Shown: positions 17,808 through 27,351 of the stretch, piece by piece
Position numbering within the stretch: position 1 is the first letter of the stretch
Layout of the letters: each line of letters begins with the position of its first letter
NCBI RefSeq assembly: GCF_000263735.1
Contig: NC_017946.1
Span: 1,672,886 to 1,736,885, forward strand
Direction of reading: 5' to 3'
DNA length: 64,000 nt
Source: Pyrococcus sp. ST04
GTDB lineage: Archaea > Methanobacteriota_B > Thermococci > Thermococcales > Thermococcaceae
Made by a program: the position numbers and the translations under genes
The notes under the pieces: model-generated
Told to the model about the DNA's origin: nothing
Seen by the model: only the letters and a program-made list of their open reading frames with translations
Database searches by the model: none

Positions 17808-19091
17808 GTGCTTGTCCATATAGGGATTGATGATACTGACTCACCAAACGGCATGTGCACAACTTATCTAGGCGCAGTCCTCTTTAAAGAACTTTCTAGG
17901 TTAGGAGACCCTTTAGATCTCCCAAAATTAATTCGTCTTAATCCGAATATTCCTTATAAGACGAGAGGAAATGGAGCAGTGGCCTTAACTTTTAACATTG
18001 AAGAGGAAGATTTCAAGGAGGTCAAAGAGGTCGTCATTGAGAGGGTTAAGGAATTAGCTGACTTCTCCCACGAGAACACAAATCCCGGTATTGCGTTCCT
18101 CATTGGAGATGTACCAGAAAAGCTCAGAGAATTTTCCATCAAGGCCTTAAGGGAGCATGTTAGCATAGAAGAAGCGGAGAGAGTTGCAAAAGATGTGAAG
18201 GCTGAGGTTATAAAGTTCAAACTTGGAAGAGGAATAATTGGGGCCCTAGCTGCAATTGGATACCCGCTTAGAAAGTTCACCTATGAGTTGCTGGCATATA
18301 GAAAGATTGAAAATAGGGAAAAAGAGAGGAAGATCGTGAAGGAAAGTGTGTTTCTAATGGACAGCAGGTTCTACCCGTTCACATATGATAATGTAGACAG
18401 AGACAAGGGAAGTGTCTTAATAACTCCCCACGGAAAGGATCCCGTTCTCGTTGGGATTAGAGGGGTTGATAGGGGCAGGGTTCTTCAGGCATTCGAAGAG
18501 GTCTTAATTGAGGAAGATGTTGTGATGGTTCAGCTGTACAAGACAAATCAAAGTACTGACGATCATCTTGTCCCAAAGAAGATTAAGGACGTTAAGCTGT
18601 ACGATAGTGTTATCATAAGGGGAAAGGTGTCAAGCCCCTACTGGGAGAGGGGAAGGCACGTTTTCTTTGAGGTTGAGGATGAAACGGGGAAAATAAGGGT
18701 TGCCGCCTTTGAACCTACAAAGAAGTTCAGAAAATACGTAAGAATGCTAATCCCAGGAGATGAGGTCATCATAGCAGGGGGAGTGAAGGAGCATGAGGGA
18801 GTTCTAACAGTCAATTTAGAAAAGTTCTATCCAGTAAAGCTTGCCCCCAATATAGAGTATGTGAAGCCAAGATGTCCTAAATGTGGGGGTACTATGAAGA
18901 GCAAAGGTGAGTACCTCAAGTGCAAGAGGTGCGGGTATAAGATGCCAAAGATATTAATGGCCGTGGAAAGGCCCAGGGGGTTGAAGAGGAAAATATACGA
19001 AGTTCCTCCAGACGCGAGAAAGCATCTTTCAAGGCCTCTCGTTCTTCCTGGAGGAGAGGACAAGCTACTGGAGTTGCTCTGGAGACTCTGA
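17808..19091 (+). CDS. tiaS: tRNA(Ile2) 2-agmatinylcytidine synthetase TiaS
   Basis: TiaS modifies C34 of the tRNA-Ile2 anticodon with agmatine so that it reads AUA; it is essential in archaea. The 427-residue protein starts with the family hallmark [20 protein letters not shown] central kinase-like domain is followed by an OB-fold region ([17 protein letters not shown], about residues 267-345) and a C-terminal zinc ribbon with two CxxC pairs ([20 protein letters not shown], about residues 359-378). Start is GTG at 17808, 31 bases after the last CRISPR repeat. It appears to stand alone. Confidence 0.95.
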   Translation: MLVHIGIDDTDSPNGMCTTYLGAVLFKELSRLGDPLDLPKLIRLNPNIPYKTRGNGAVALTFNIEEEDFKEVKEVVIERVKELADFSHENTNPGIAFLIGDVPEKLREFSIKALREHVSIEEAERVAKDVKAEVIKFKLGRGIIGALAAIGYPLRKFTYELLAYRKIENREKERKIVKESVFLMDSRFYPFTYDNVDRDKGSVLITPHGKDPVLVGIRGVDRGRVLQAFEEVLIEEDVVMVQLYKTNQSTDDHLVPKKIKDVKLYDSVIIRGKVSSPYWERGRHVFFEVEDETGKIRVAAFEPTKKFRKYVRMLIPGDEVIIAGGVKEHEGVLTVNLEKFYPVKLAPNIEYVKPRCPKCGGTMKSKGEYLKCKRCGYKMPKILMAVERPRGLKRKIYEVPPDARKHLSRPLVLPGGEDKLLELLWRL

Positions 19092-19505
19092 CCTTCTCTC
19101 TGCCTTGGAGGGCGAGGGTTCCAGCGATTTAACCCCTCGCCATTGACGGGGAGGTTTGAGGGGCTTCATGATTCTCCCATTCAAGTGGCGTTGGCCACAG
19201 AGAGGGCAGGTTTGAGAAGCGAAAGCCTCATCCACTAAGACAACTTGAATACCATACTCCTCAACCACATCAATCAAACGTCTAATAACGTAATTAAACC
19301 TCCACACGTGGGAGAGAATGAAGTTTTGTTTCTTACCCTTACCAGAGTTTCTTGCTATGCCCTTAAGATAGCCGACGAAACTGGCTTTAGCACTTCCACA
19401 GTTAACTCACCTTTAGCTCCTAAGAGAAGCAAGGCGTGATGAACTGCGATAATATGCTTCCATCACTCCCACGTAATCATTCTTTATCCCCCTCAAACCC
19501 TTACT
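19092..19505 (-). pseudogene. remnant of a TnpB (IS605/IS607 OrfB) transposon gene
   Basis: Read on the minus strand, pieces of the C-terminal part of TnpB can be followed through several frames: RGIKNDYVGVMEAYYRS, then VHHALLLLGAK, then a KGKKQNFILSHVWR piece and the open segment RLIDVVEEYGIQVVLVDEAF with the zinc-finger half SQTCPLCGQRH. The second half of the zinc finger and the last catalytic Asp are deleted. The 3' end keeps a degraded GGAGGGCGAGGGTTCC end motif. TnpB is an RNA-guided nuclease of these elements; this copy cannot be active. Confidence 0.85.
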
Positions 19506-19580
19506 GGCAAAATCCATTTGATTGAGTTTTTACATCTAAATTATTCAAAGCTCTGAGCAGGGGCTCCATAGGGCGTTTCC

Positions 19581-19820
19581 TTATTCAAAAGCGCTAATTT
19601 TAGCGAGCTTAACTTCTCCAGAACTTTCGACAAAGTTCCAATCGTTTTTGACCCCAAATGCTCTCACAGCGTTCAGCGTTGCAAGTGTATCGGTGCAGAT
19701 TAGCGGATTCTCTATTTTTATTTCTCCTTCCGAAAGTAATCCCAAAACATGATACCCTATGGGTGTAGTTCTTTGAGGAGAAGCTTTAATTTTTTTTCCA
19801 TCTAAAGTTTTTATCAGCAT
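19581..19820 (-). pseudogene. fossil N-terminal fragment of EPSP synthase (aroA)
   Basis: The 79-residue open frame carries a clear piece of the EPSP synthase N-terminus: SEGEIKIENPLICTDTLATL followed by NAVRAFG and VESSGEVK. The catalytic motif APPSKSYTHRA expected before it has decayed to ASPQRTTPIGYH, so the substrate-binding Lys, Ser and Arg are lost. A full enzyme is about 400 residues; the rest is missing and a TnpB remnant lies directly downstream. No other shikimate gene is in the window. A ribosome site is not obvious. I read it as the stump of a lost aromatic amino acid pathway. Confidence 0.7.
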
Positions 19821-19981
19821 GATTTCCCCATGTTCAGAATGTTCAGATGTTTAGATTTTTGGTAAATTCATGGTTTTGACTATTGATGGATCTAGCTACT
19901 GATTATGGTTTATTCATGAAGGCCAGTCTAACTTCTCTCCCTCTCCGTCTTGAAAGGTTGAACTTTGGGGTAGGTAACTTG
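19821..19981. other. gene-free stretch between fossil and unknown gene
   Basis: A/T-rich sequence of about 160 bases. I see no gene, repeat or convincing RNA in it. Any promoter for the aroA fossil would have to be here. Confidence 0.4.
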
Positions 19982-20995
19982 TTATCCAACTACAGTCTCC
20001 TGCGTTATTATTACTATGCTTTTGGTTGGGTGTATATTTATTCTCGCTAATGTTGTGTTTTTGATTAAAGTTGATCTTATAATCACTTTTGGTTCACATG
20101 TTCCATTTGCTGTAAATGATAAGGAACCTTTTTCATCTTCAAAAACATTTACGTAGTATTCGCCACTTGTGTAATAACCAAAAGCTCCTAAATAACCCAT
20201 CCAGTCCTTTGAATAAATTTCTTCACCTTCCGCTTTTTGTGTTAGACAGTAATCGTTTGGAGGTTCAATGTCCTCATAACCTTCAAACCTTCTCAGAGCT
20301 CTCTCAACTTCTTTACCTACAATCAAAATGCCGTATTCACTTTTTATCTCTTCAAAGGTCTCTTTAATTCTGTTCTTGTATTCGTTCACTTTCTTTCCGT
20401 ACTCCTCACTATACCCGACCTTTTTAGGAATCCAGATTTCTACGGTGCAGTTTTCTTCAGCCATATAGCCCAGTATATACCTTGAATCATCAAGCTTTGT
20501 TATCTTTGCACTAACCAATTTGCCAAATGGGTAACTTGGCCATTCCTTAAATACAACACTCATCGGAATTATGATATAACTTTTTGGAGGTATACTAAGG
20601 TTAAACTTTAGAGTGTCTCCTTCCAGACAGACTATTTCATTACTCCAATTTACTTCAATAAACGTTGCATTTGGTGCCATAGAAAATGTCCTCAAAACTA
20701 TAAAGCTGTTATCAATGAAAAATACTTCGGCATTCCCTTTAATTTCCTTTGGAAGGTTTACGGAGAGTATCCAGTTAAGTGTTTCATTGTTTTTGTTAAA
20801 AACAATGACATTTAACGTGTAGCTTTTTTCATCTACAATCTCCAGAGTTCTAACATCAGGAAAAGCCAGCGCAGGTCTTAGGTTTTCATAGGGATGTTTG
20901 TCCTTGTGGGGTGAAATTATGAACATGAGTGCACTGACTACTAGAAAAATAAAGATAAGAGATGCAAAAATCAGTTGCTTCTTTTTAATCTCCAT
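19982..20995 (-). CDS. membrane-anchored exported protein of unknown function, 337 aa
   Basis: Start at ATG 20995, with GGGGGAG four bases upstream; an upstream start at 21025 would overlap the preceding gene. The N-terminus is MEIKKKQ followed by one hydrophobic segment (LIFASLIFIFLVVSALMFII), so the body is probably outside the cell and anchored. The body has beta-rich, Ig-like stretches (TLNVIVFNKNNETLNWILSV) and many potential N-glycosylation sites (NET, NAT, NWS, NLS, NCT, NGT, NTT). Two cysteines may pair. It follows the caspase-like gene by 17 bases, so the two are probably one operon and may work together. Family unknown. Confidence 0.72.
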   Translation of the reverse strand: MEIKKKQLIFASLIFIFLVVSALMFIISPHKDKHPYENLRPALAFPDVRTLEIVDEKSYTLNVIVFNKNNETLNWILSVNLPKEIKGNAEVFFIDNSFIVLRTFSMAPNATFIEVNWSNEIVCLEGDTLKFNLSIPPKSYIIIPMSVVFKEWPSYPFGKLVSAKITKLDDSRYILGYMAEENCTVEIWIPKKVGYSEEYGKKVNEYKNRIKETFEEIKSEYGILIVGKEVERALRRFEGYEDIEPPNDYCLTQKAEGEEIYSKDWMGYLGAFGYYTSGEYYVNVFEDEKGSLSFTANGTCEPKVIIRSTLIKNTTLARINIHPTKSIVIITQETVVG

Positions 20996-21012
20996 AAATC
21001 TCCCCCACTTAT

Positions 21013-21777
21013 TTATAACTTCCATGACTTGTTCCCATCAAGACCAAACCTTGGACATCCCCACTCCCACCAGTGAGGTTGAATGGCGTCTACAGCTTGC
21101 TTAACAGTTTTCCCTCTTGAAAGTTCACTCCAAAATTTTTTACCTTTTGGCTTTATATATTTTAAAGCAATCAAATCCTTTGTGCCAACATAGGTCACAG
21201 AGTAGTGTTTTTTGATCCCATACCTTAATTTATATGAATCACATCCAAGGACAAACACTAAAGCATCATTCAAATTTGCTCCCATTGCTTTAAAATTACC
21301 TGCATATGTGTCAGGCTTCACACCATACACATCATCTAAAATAAGCCCCCAAATTCCTTTTTTCTTATTCCCTGCAGTGTGACCATAGTAGTAAATAACC
21401 CTAATGTTCCTATTTAAACCTTGTTTGAAATAATTGGTACACGCTGAATCGCTACACTTATCTCTACCTGCGTTCCAAGTAATAACAGAATATCCTTTAT
21501 TCCCTAATATTCCAGACACATAATTTGTGTGATAATAGTTATAGTCATCATCTGGGACATAGTGAATAATTGCGTATTTTCCATAGCTCCTTGCTAGAGG
21601 TGTGTATCCCTTGGCTGGAATTGGTACTACTGCTTTTTCTCTCTCTTCCATTGCGAATTTGAGGTCTCTGATTAGTTCTGTTAGGGGTAAAGTCATTTCT
21701 TTTGCACTTGCTAAAGCTGGGCTAACCATTAAGCCCAGCATTAACCCTAACAGTACGAGGCTCAAAAGCCTCTTCAT
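21013..21777 (-). CDS. secreted caspase-fold (clan CD-like) protein, putative cysteine peptidase
   Basis: A 254-residue protein with a clear signal peptide (MKRLLSLVLLGLMLGLMVSP...ALA, cleavage near residue 24). A caspase-like His-Cys dyad can be seen: IRVIYYYGHTAG near residue 130 (His after a hydrophobic strand) and ALVFVLGCDSYKLR near residue 182 (Cys after a strand). Spacing and strand context match clan CD peptidases such as gingipain or CHAT, but the overall similarity is weak. Two other cysteines (DKCSDSACTNY) may form a disulfide. A GGGTG site precedes the ATG. A membrane-anchored partner follows at once. Proteolysis is inferred, not shown. Confidence 0.7.
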   Translation of the reverse strand: MKRLLSLVLLGLMLGLMVSPALASAKEMTLPLTELIRDLKFAMEEREKAVVPIPAKGYTPLARSYGKYAIIHYVPDDDYNYYHTNYVSGILGNKGYSVITWNAGRDKCSDSACTNYFKQGLNRNIRVIYYYGHTAGNKKKGIWGLILDDVYGVKPDTYAGNFKAMGANLNDALVFVLGCDSYKLRYGIKKHYSVTYVGTKDLIALKYIKPKGKKFWSELSRGKTVKQAVDAIQPHWWEWGCPRFGLDGNKSWKL

Positions 21778-21856
21778 AGAACACCCTCAAAATTTATGAA
21801 CGAAAATTCATATTTGAGTTTTACGCTTTGCTATAGGAAACAAAAACCTTTTTATT

Positions 21857-21872
21857 GAAGTGGAACCACTTC
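21857..21872. promoter_or_regulatory. 16-base inverted repeat before trkH
   Basis: GAAGTGGAACCACTTC has 7-base arms around AA. It lies between a TATA-like CTTTTTATT (21849-21857) and the ATG at 21879, a position suited to a repressor operator. Confidence 0.45.
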
Positions 21873-21878
21873 AAGCCG

Positions 21879-23360
21879 ATGGCTAAACTAAGGAGATTTA
21901 TAAACATCTCCGAGGATATTTTCGTAATTAGAAATCTTATAGGGGCGATCCTCCAAGGTATAGGGTTAGCCTATCTGGTTCCTGTTCTTCTGGCATGGTT
22001 TTATCCAGATGAAATAAACCTTACCATATATTTTGCCGCTCCTGGGGCTGCGAGTATAATACTTGGATGGATTTTGTCAAGGCATATAGAGCAGGTTGAA
22101 GATGTAAATTTAAGACAGGCCATGATGGCATCGGCATTTGTATGGCTTTTTGCCTCCTTAGTCAGTGTTGTTCCGTTCATGGCTATAGCGAAAATGAGCT
22201 TTATAGATTCATATTTTGAAACTATGAGCGCATGGACCGGAACCGGGCTAACCATGATGAGCAATCTTGAGACTTACCCTAGGATTCTTCTCTTCTGGAG
22301 AGCCTGGATGCAGTGGCTCGGTGGCATTGGAATAGTTCTCGTCGCGTTAACGGTGCTCATAAGGCCTGGAGTTGCGGCGGCGAGGCTCTATAGGGCGGAA
22401 GCAAGAAGTGAAAGGATCCTCCCCAACTTTGTAAACACTGCAAAGATAATAGTGCAGATATACACCCTCCTAACTTTGCTCGGCATTTACCTATACTATG
22501 TGAATGGGATGAACTTGTTTGACGCAGTTGTGCACTCAATGACGGGCTTAGGAACAGGTGGTATGAGTAGTCATGACCTTAGCATAGGTTACTTCCATTC
22601 CCTCGCGATAGAAACTATAACGGTTTTCCTGATGATACTCGGTGCAACGAATTTCACCGTCCACTACAAGATGTTCGTTAACAGGTCATTAAAGGAGTTC
22701 TTTAGGGACATACAGGTTAAAACAATGCTCATATTCTTGGCAATAATAATCCCCCTGATGACTTATTCCTTGATATTTTACGGCCACTTGGGTCCAATAA
22801 GGGCGCTGAGGGAGTCAATATTCCATGCAGTATCCGCGGTCACGTGTACTGGATTTGGCATCTCTGACCTGTCCAAGTATCCAGAGGCTGATAAGGTTCT
22901 TCTAACCATTCTGATGGTCGTTGGTGGAAGTGCCGGAAGTACCGCTGGTGGAATTAAGCTTATAAGGGTAGCATTAACTTTTGAGAGCCTTAAGTGGACA
23001 ATTGAACAAGCTATACTGCCAAAAGGAGCTATAATAAGAAAAAAGGTTGCAAACTATGAGTTCTCGGAGGAGGAAATTCAAGAGGTGCTGGGCTTTACGA
23101 TGACGTATTTTGCCTTTCTATTGGTTGGGGCAATGTACATAATGCTTAGACTTGGAAGGAGTTTTGTCGACTCTCTGTTTGAAAGCGCATCTGCAATAGG
23201 AAATGTCGGACTAAGCGTTGGCATAACGTCTCCTCAACTCCCTCCAGACATAAAGGTAATTCTTATTCTGCTAATGTGGGTGGGCAGGCTTGAAATATTC
23301 TCAACCCTCGTGTTCATCGTTGGAGTTGCAATGATGCTACCTAGGAGGGCCGAGAGGTGA
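21879..23360 (+). CDS. trkH: TrkH-family potassium uptake channel subunit
   Basis: A 493-residue membrane protein that forms the K+-conducting part of Trk/Ktr systems. All four pore-loop filter regions are visible: TGTGLTMMSN, TGLGTGGMSS, TCTGFGISD and SAIGNVGLS, each followed by a membrane helix, in the usual four-repeat layout. The ATG at 21879 is used; a TTG at 21855 is in frame, but a TATA-like element at about 21850 would make it part of the promoter. No TrkA regulator lies next to it. Its stop overlaps the next start (GTGA), so the ATPase gene is translated with it. Confidence 0.94.
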   Translation: MAKLRRFINISEDIFVIRNLIGAILQGIGLAYLVPVLLAWFYPDEINLTIYFAAPGAASIILGWILSRHIEQVEDVNLRQAMMASAFVWLFASLVSVVPFMAIAKMSFIDSYFETMSAWTGTGLTMMSNLETYPRILLFWRAWMQWLGGIGIVLVALTVLIRPGVAAARLYRAEARSERILPNFVNTAKIIVQIYTLLTLLGIYLYYVNGMNLFDAVVHSMTGLGTGGMSSHDLSIGYFHSLAIETITVFLMILGATNFTVHYKMFVNRSLKEFFRDIQVKTMLIFLAIIIPLMTYSLIFYGHLGPIRALRESIFHAVSAVTCTGFGISDLSKYPEADKVLLTILMVVGGSAGSTAGGIKLIRVALTFESLKWTIEQAILPKGAIIRKKVANYEFSEEEIQEVLGFTMTYFAFLLVGAMYIMLRLGRSFVDSLFESASAIGNVGLSVGITSPQLPPDIKVILILLMWVGRLEIFSTLVFIVGVAMMLPRRAER

Positions 23361-24208
23361 ATATAATAGAAACGATGAACCTCTCCTTTAGGTATGGGGG
23401 AAGCGCAACCTACTCGCTCAAAGATGTGACGCTCTCAATTAAGAGGGGGGAGTTTGTGGGTATAGTTGGGAGTAGTGGAAGCGGAAAATCAACATTCTGC
23501 CTGACTTTGAACGGTATAATTCCGCATTCAATCCATGGAGAATTTTCTGGAGACGTTTGGGTGGACGGGATGAACACAAAAGAACATTCAGTTGCCGAGC
23601 TTTCAAAGGTTGTAGGCCTTGTGTTTCAAAATCCGGACTCACAGCTTTTTAACATGACGGTTCTGGAGGAGGTAGCATTTGCCCTGGAGAATCTAGGAGT
23701 GGAAAGGGAAGAGATGTGGAGGAGAATAAAGTGGGCTTTAAAGCTTGTAGGACTTTGGGAGAAAAGGGAGGAGTTTCCTCCCAACCTGAGCGGAGGTGAA
23801 AAGCAGAGGCTTGCGATAGCGAGTGTTCTCGTTATGAAGCCTAAGGTTCTTGTGTTGGACGAACCCACCTCCCAGCTTGACCCTGTTGGTAAGGAGAGTG
23901 TTCTCGGCTTGGTCAAGTTGCTTAACAAAGAAGAGAAGATAACGGTGTTACTCGTTGAGCACAACACAGAGTTTCTACTGGAGAATGCGGATAGGATAGT
24001 TGTGTTTGACAAAGGGAGGGTTGTGATGGAGGGGAAGCCAGAGGAAGTGTTTGAGGAAGTGGAGAGACTTGAAGAAGTGGGAGTTAGGATTCCAGCAAGG
24101 GTTAAACTTGGATATGAGCTTAAAAGGAGAGGGCTTGCGGATAGAGCTGTTCTTAGTAGTGAGGAGATAGTTAAGATTCTTAGGATTGCCGGAAACGTAA
24201 GGACTTAA
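23357..24208 (+). CDS. ECF/cobalt-type ABC transporter ATP-binding protein
   Basis: A 283-residue ATPase of the energy-coupling-factor (CbiO/EcfA) type. Walker A GSSGSGKST is at about residues 37-45, the signature LSGGEKQRLAIA at about 140-151 and Walker B VLVLDEPTS at about 159-167, with the H-loop VEHNTEF. The IIPHSIHGEFSGDVWVDG stretch is typical of EcfA. Such ATPases need a T component and a substrate-binding S protein; neither follows, so it must pair with subunits elsewhere. An S component is at 41.5-42.1 kb but not linked. Start is GTG, overlapping the trkH stop. Confidence 0.88.
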   Translation: MNIIETMNLSFRYGGSATYSLKDVTLSIKRGEFVGIVGSSGSGKSTFCLTLNGIIPHSIHGEFSGDVWVDGMNTKEHSVAELSKVVGLVFQNPDSQLFNMTVLEEVAFALENLGVEREEMWRRIKWALKLVGLWEKREEFPPNLSGGEKQRLAIASVLVMKPKVLVLDEPTSQLDPVGKESVLGLVKLLNKEEKITVLLVEHNTEFLLENADRIVVFDKGRVVMEGKPEEVFEEVERLEEVGVRIPARVKLGYELKRRGLADRAVLSSEEIVKILRIAGNVRT

Positions 24209-24240
24209 TTTTCCCCTCCCCTCTATCCAGTGGTGGTAAT

Positions 24241-25174
24241 ATGAACGTGTTCTCAAGTACTAGGGAGATGTTCGAGAAGTACAAGCCAACCCCCCTCGTC
24301 AAGCTCAGTCTGAGGGGGGATGTTTTTTGCCAAGCTTGAGTTCTTCAATCCCTTTAGCAGGAGCATAAAGGACAGGGCAGTGTACAATATGATGGTGAGG
24401 GCTTTCGAGGAAGGAGTGTTTAACGGAACCAGGGAGCACTATGAGGCAACGTCGGGAAATGTAGGTATTGCAATGGCCGCTCTTTCCGCAGTTTTTGATT
24501 TGAAGTTTAGGGCATACATTCCAAGGAATACTCCAAAATCAACTGAGATTATAATCAGATTGTTTGGGGCTGATGTAGTAAGGACAAATTTTGAGACGAT
24601 AGATTGGAGCTTTATAGATTTTGTAAAGAAGGAAGCAAGGAAGGACAGAGCAGTAAATCTGAACCAGTTTGAAAACGATGCAAACTTTGAAGCCCACTAT
24701 TATGGGACAGCAAGAGAGCTTGAGAAACAGCTCGAGAGCATTGGGAAGAAAGCTGACGTGATAGTTGCTGGAATTGGAACTTCAGGGCATATAGCGGGAC
24801 TTGCCAAATATTTTAAAGAGAAGCATAAAACGAAAATAGTTGGTGTTGTTCCTGCCAAAGGGGAAGTAATACCTGGGATAAAGAGGTTAGAGACGAGACC
24901 CAAGTGGTTGTCTCAGGTTAAGGTTGATGAGGTCATTGAAGTAACTGCCAAGGAAGCCTTTGATGGCATAGTCAAGGTAGCCAGAAAAGATGGCCTCCTA
25001 ATAGGAATGAGCTCCGGGGCAGTGGTTGCGGCTTATGAAAAGATAAAATCAGAGGGAACTACAGTCCTGATATTCCCAGATGATGGCTTCAAGTACGTTG
25101 AGTTGTTTGAGAGGTTTCTAGGAGGAGTTCCAAGTAGGACTTCCTCTCAAACTTCTCAACTCCAATATCTCTGA
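24241..25174 (+). CDS. cysteine-synthase-like PLP enzyme, frameshifted near the N-terminus
   Basis: Two frames make one gene. The first, from ATG 24241, gives the family start with KPTPLVKL and runs to a stop at 24337-24339. The second continues from about 24323 with FAKLEFFNPFSRSIKDRAVYN, holding the PLP lysine in SIKDR, the phosphate loop GTSGHIAG and the C-terminal SSGAVVAA. Removing one base from the T6 run at 24323-24328 (or the G6 run at 24314-24319) joins the frames. It is a fold-type II enzyme of the cysteine synthase group; archaeal members often use O-phosphoserine. The 3' end overlaps the opposing CYTH gene by 86 bases. Frameshift could be real, programmed or a base-call error. Confidence 0.8.
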
Positions 25175-25640
25175 GTATTTTCTCTAGCCTCTCAACGGCT
25201 TTTGGGATTTCTTCCTTTTCTTTTACGAGGGTCTCTATCTCAACAAACTTTCCAAGTCCTTCAACTTCATCAAGGGTTATCGTAATACCTTTGTCCACGT
25301 AGTACTTCTCTCTCGTCTTAACTATTGTCAAAACTTCCCTAAAGCCGAGAGCTTCTAGAAGTTGAGAATACTTGTCCACATCGTCTATCTCTACCTCAAT
25401 CTCAAACCTTGTCTTTGATTTTTCATCTATCTTTGGCCCTTTATATGTTAGAAAGGCCTCGAAGTGCCCGTTAAACCTTTTTATTCTAATTCTTAGTGCT
25501 TCATCTGTTCTTGAGAAGTCTCTGCAGGGATGCTGATAGTAAATATCTTCATGAATTTCCTTTCTCATAAATTCAAATTTCTCCCTAACTTTCTCAAATA
25601 TCTCATCATCAGCATAACCTTTTAGTTCAACCTCGTACAT
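25089..25640 (-). CDS. cyaB: CYTH-domain protein (class IV adenylate cyclase / triphosphatase family)
   Basis: A 183-residue CYTH-fold enzyme. The hallmark ExExK is seen as EVELK at residues 3-7, followed by the Arg/Lys/Glu pattern on strands lining the tunnel (RIRIKRF, FLTYKGPK, RFEIEVEI, TLDEVEGLGKFVEIE). Members hydrolyse triphosphates such as thiamine triphosphate or make cAMP; archaeal substrates are uncertain. Start is ATG 25640 with GGAGCC before it; it overlaps the end of the archaemetzincin gene by 14 bases, so the two are coupled. Confidence 0.9.
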   Translation of the reverse strand: MYEVELKGYADDEIFEKVREKFEFMRKEIHEDIYYQHPCRDFSRTDEALRIRIKRFNGHFEAFLTYKGPKIDEKSKTRFEIEVEIDDVDKYSQLLEALGFREVLTIVKTREKYYVDKGITITLDEVEGLGKFVEIETLVKEKEEIPKAVERLEKILRDIGVEKFERKSYLELLLETSQTTQRT

Positions 25641-26190
25641 GGCTCCTCGAGATATTCTTTTCAAGCTTCCTTAAACAGCTTTCGCAGTACATCCACGATT
25701 TAATGTCGGTATCTATTATTGAGTTCGAGAAGTGCATCACGCACTTTGGGTTCGGGCAGTGCTCAAGACCAAAGACGTGCCCAAGTTCATGCATTGCCTC
25801 CTTCAACGCCCTCTCCTTCAGCAGTTTTCTATCTGGAGGTTCTCCATAGAATTCCGGATAAAGCCTGTGTAGAGAGATCAAGGCAACGCCAAAACCGGGA
25901 TGAGCTATCCCGAATATAAAGTTCAATCCAGGCTCGTAAAGATCCACATTAACGACTCCGAGAACAGCCAAAGCCCTAAAATCTCTCTTAACTAAGGACA
26001 ATGCTGGAAGGAAAGCTCTTCCCAAAAACTGCCCTCTATACATATCAAAGGCATGTGAGAATGCTGAGATTGAGAGACCACCGATGACCCTAACCTCTAT
26101 CCCAAACCTAGCATAGAACGCTGAGAGATTTGAGTGAAGAAAAGAAAGGACATCCCCAGGGATATCCCCTATTGGAACTATGATTATCAT
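25627..26190 (-). CDS. amzA: archaemetzincin (zinc metalloprotease)
   Basis: A 187-residue metzincin-like protease. The zinc-binding motif HELGHVFGLEH is at about residues 138-148 and is followed by CPNPKCVM, giving the family pattern HExxHxxGxxHCxxxxCxM, and a second CESC pair. The Met-turn corresponds to VMHFSNS. It is cytosolic (no signal peptide). The physiological substrate of archaemetzincins is not known. It lies 6 bases downstream of the TET aminopeptidase gene, which suggests a shared peptide-processing operon with the CYTH gene at the end. Confidence 0.95.
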   Translation of the reverse strand: MIIIVPIGDIPGDVLSFLHSNLSAFYARFGIEVRVIGGLSISAFSHAFDMYRGQFLGRAFLPALSLVKRDFRALAVLGVVNVDLYEPGLNFIFGIAHPGFGVALISLHRLYPEFYGEPPDRKLLKERALKEAMHELGHVFGLEHCPNPKCVMHFSNSIIDTDIKSWMYCESCLRKLEKNISRSHVRG

Positions 26191-26196
26191 ATCCCA

Positions 26197-27273
<1,077 letters not shown>

Positions 27274-27351
27274 TCAGGGATATTTAAACACTTCGGGATG
27301 CCGAACAAAAGTATAAAAACTAAGCATTCATAGAATTCTGGGGGGTCGACT

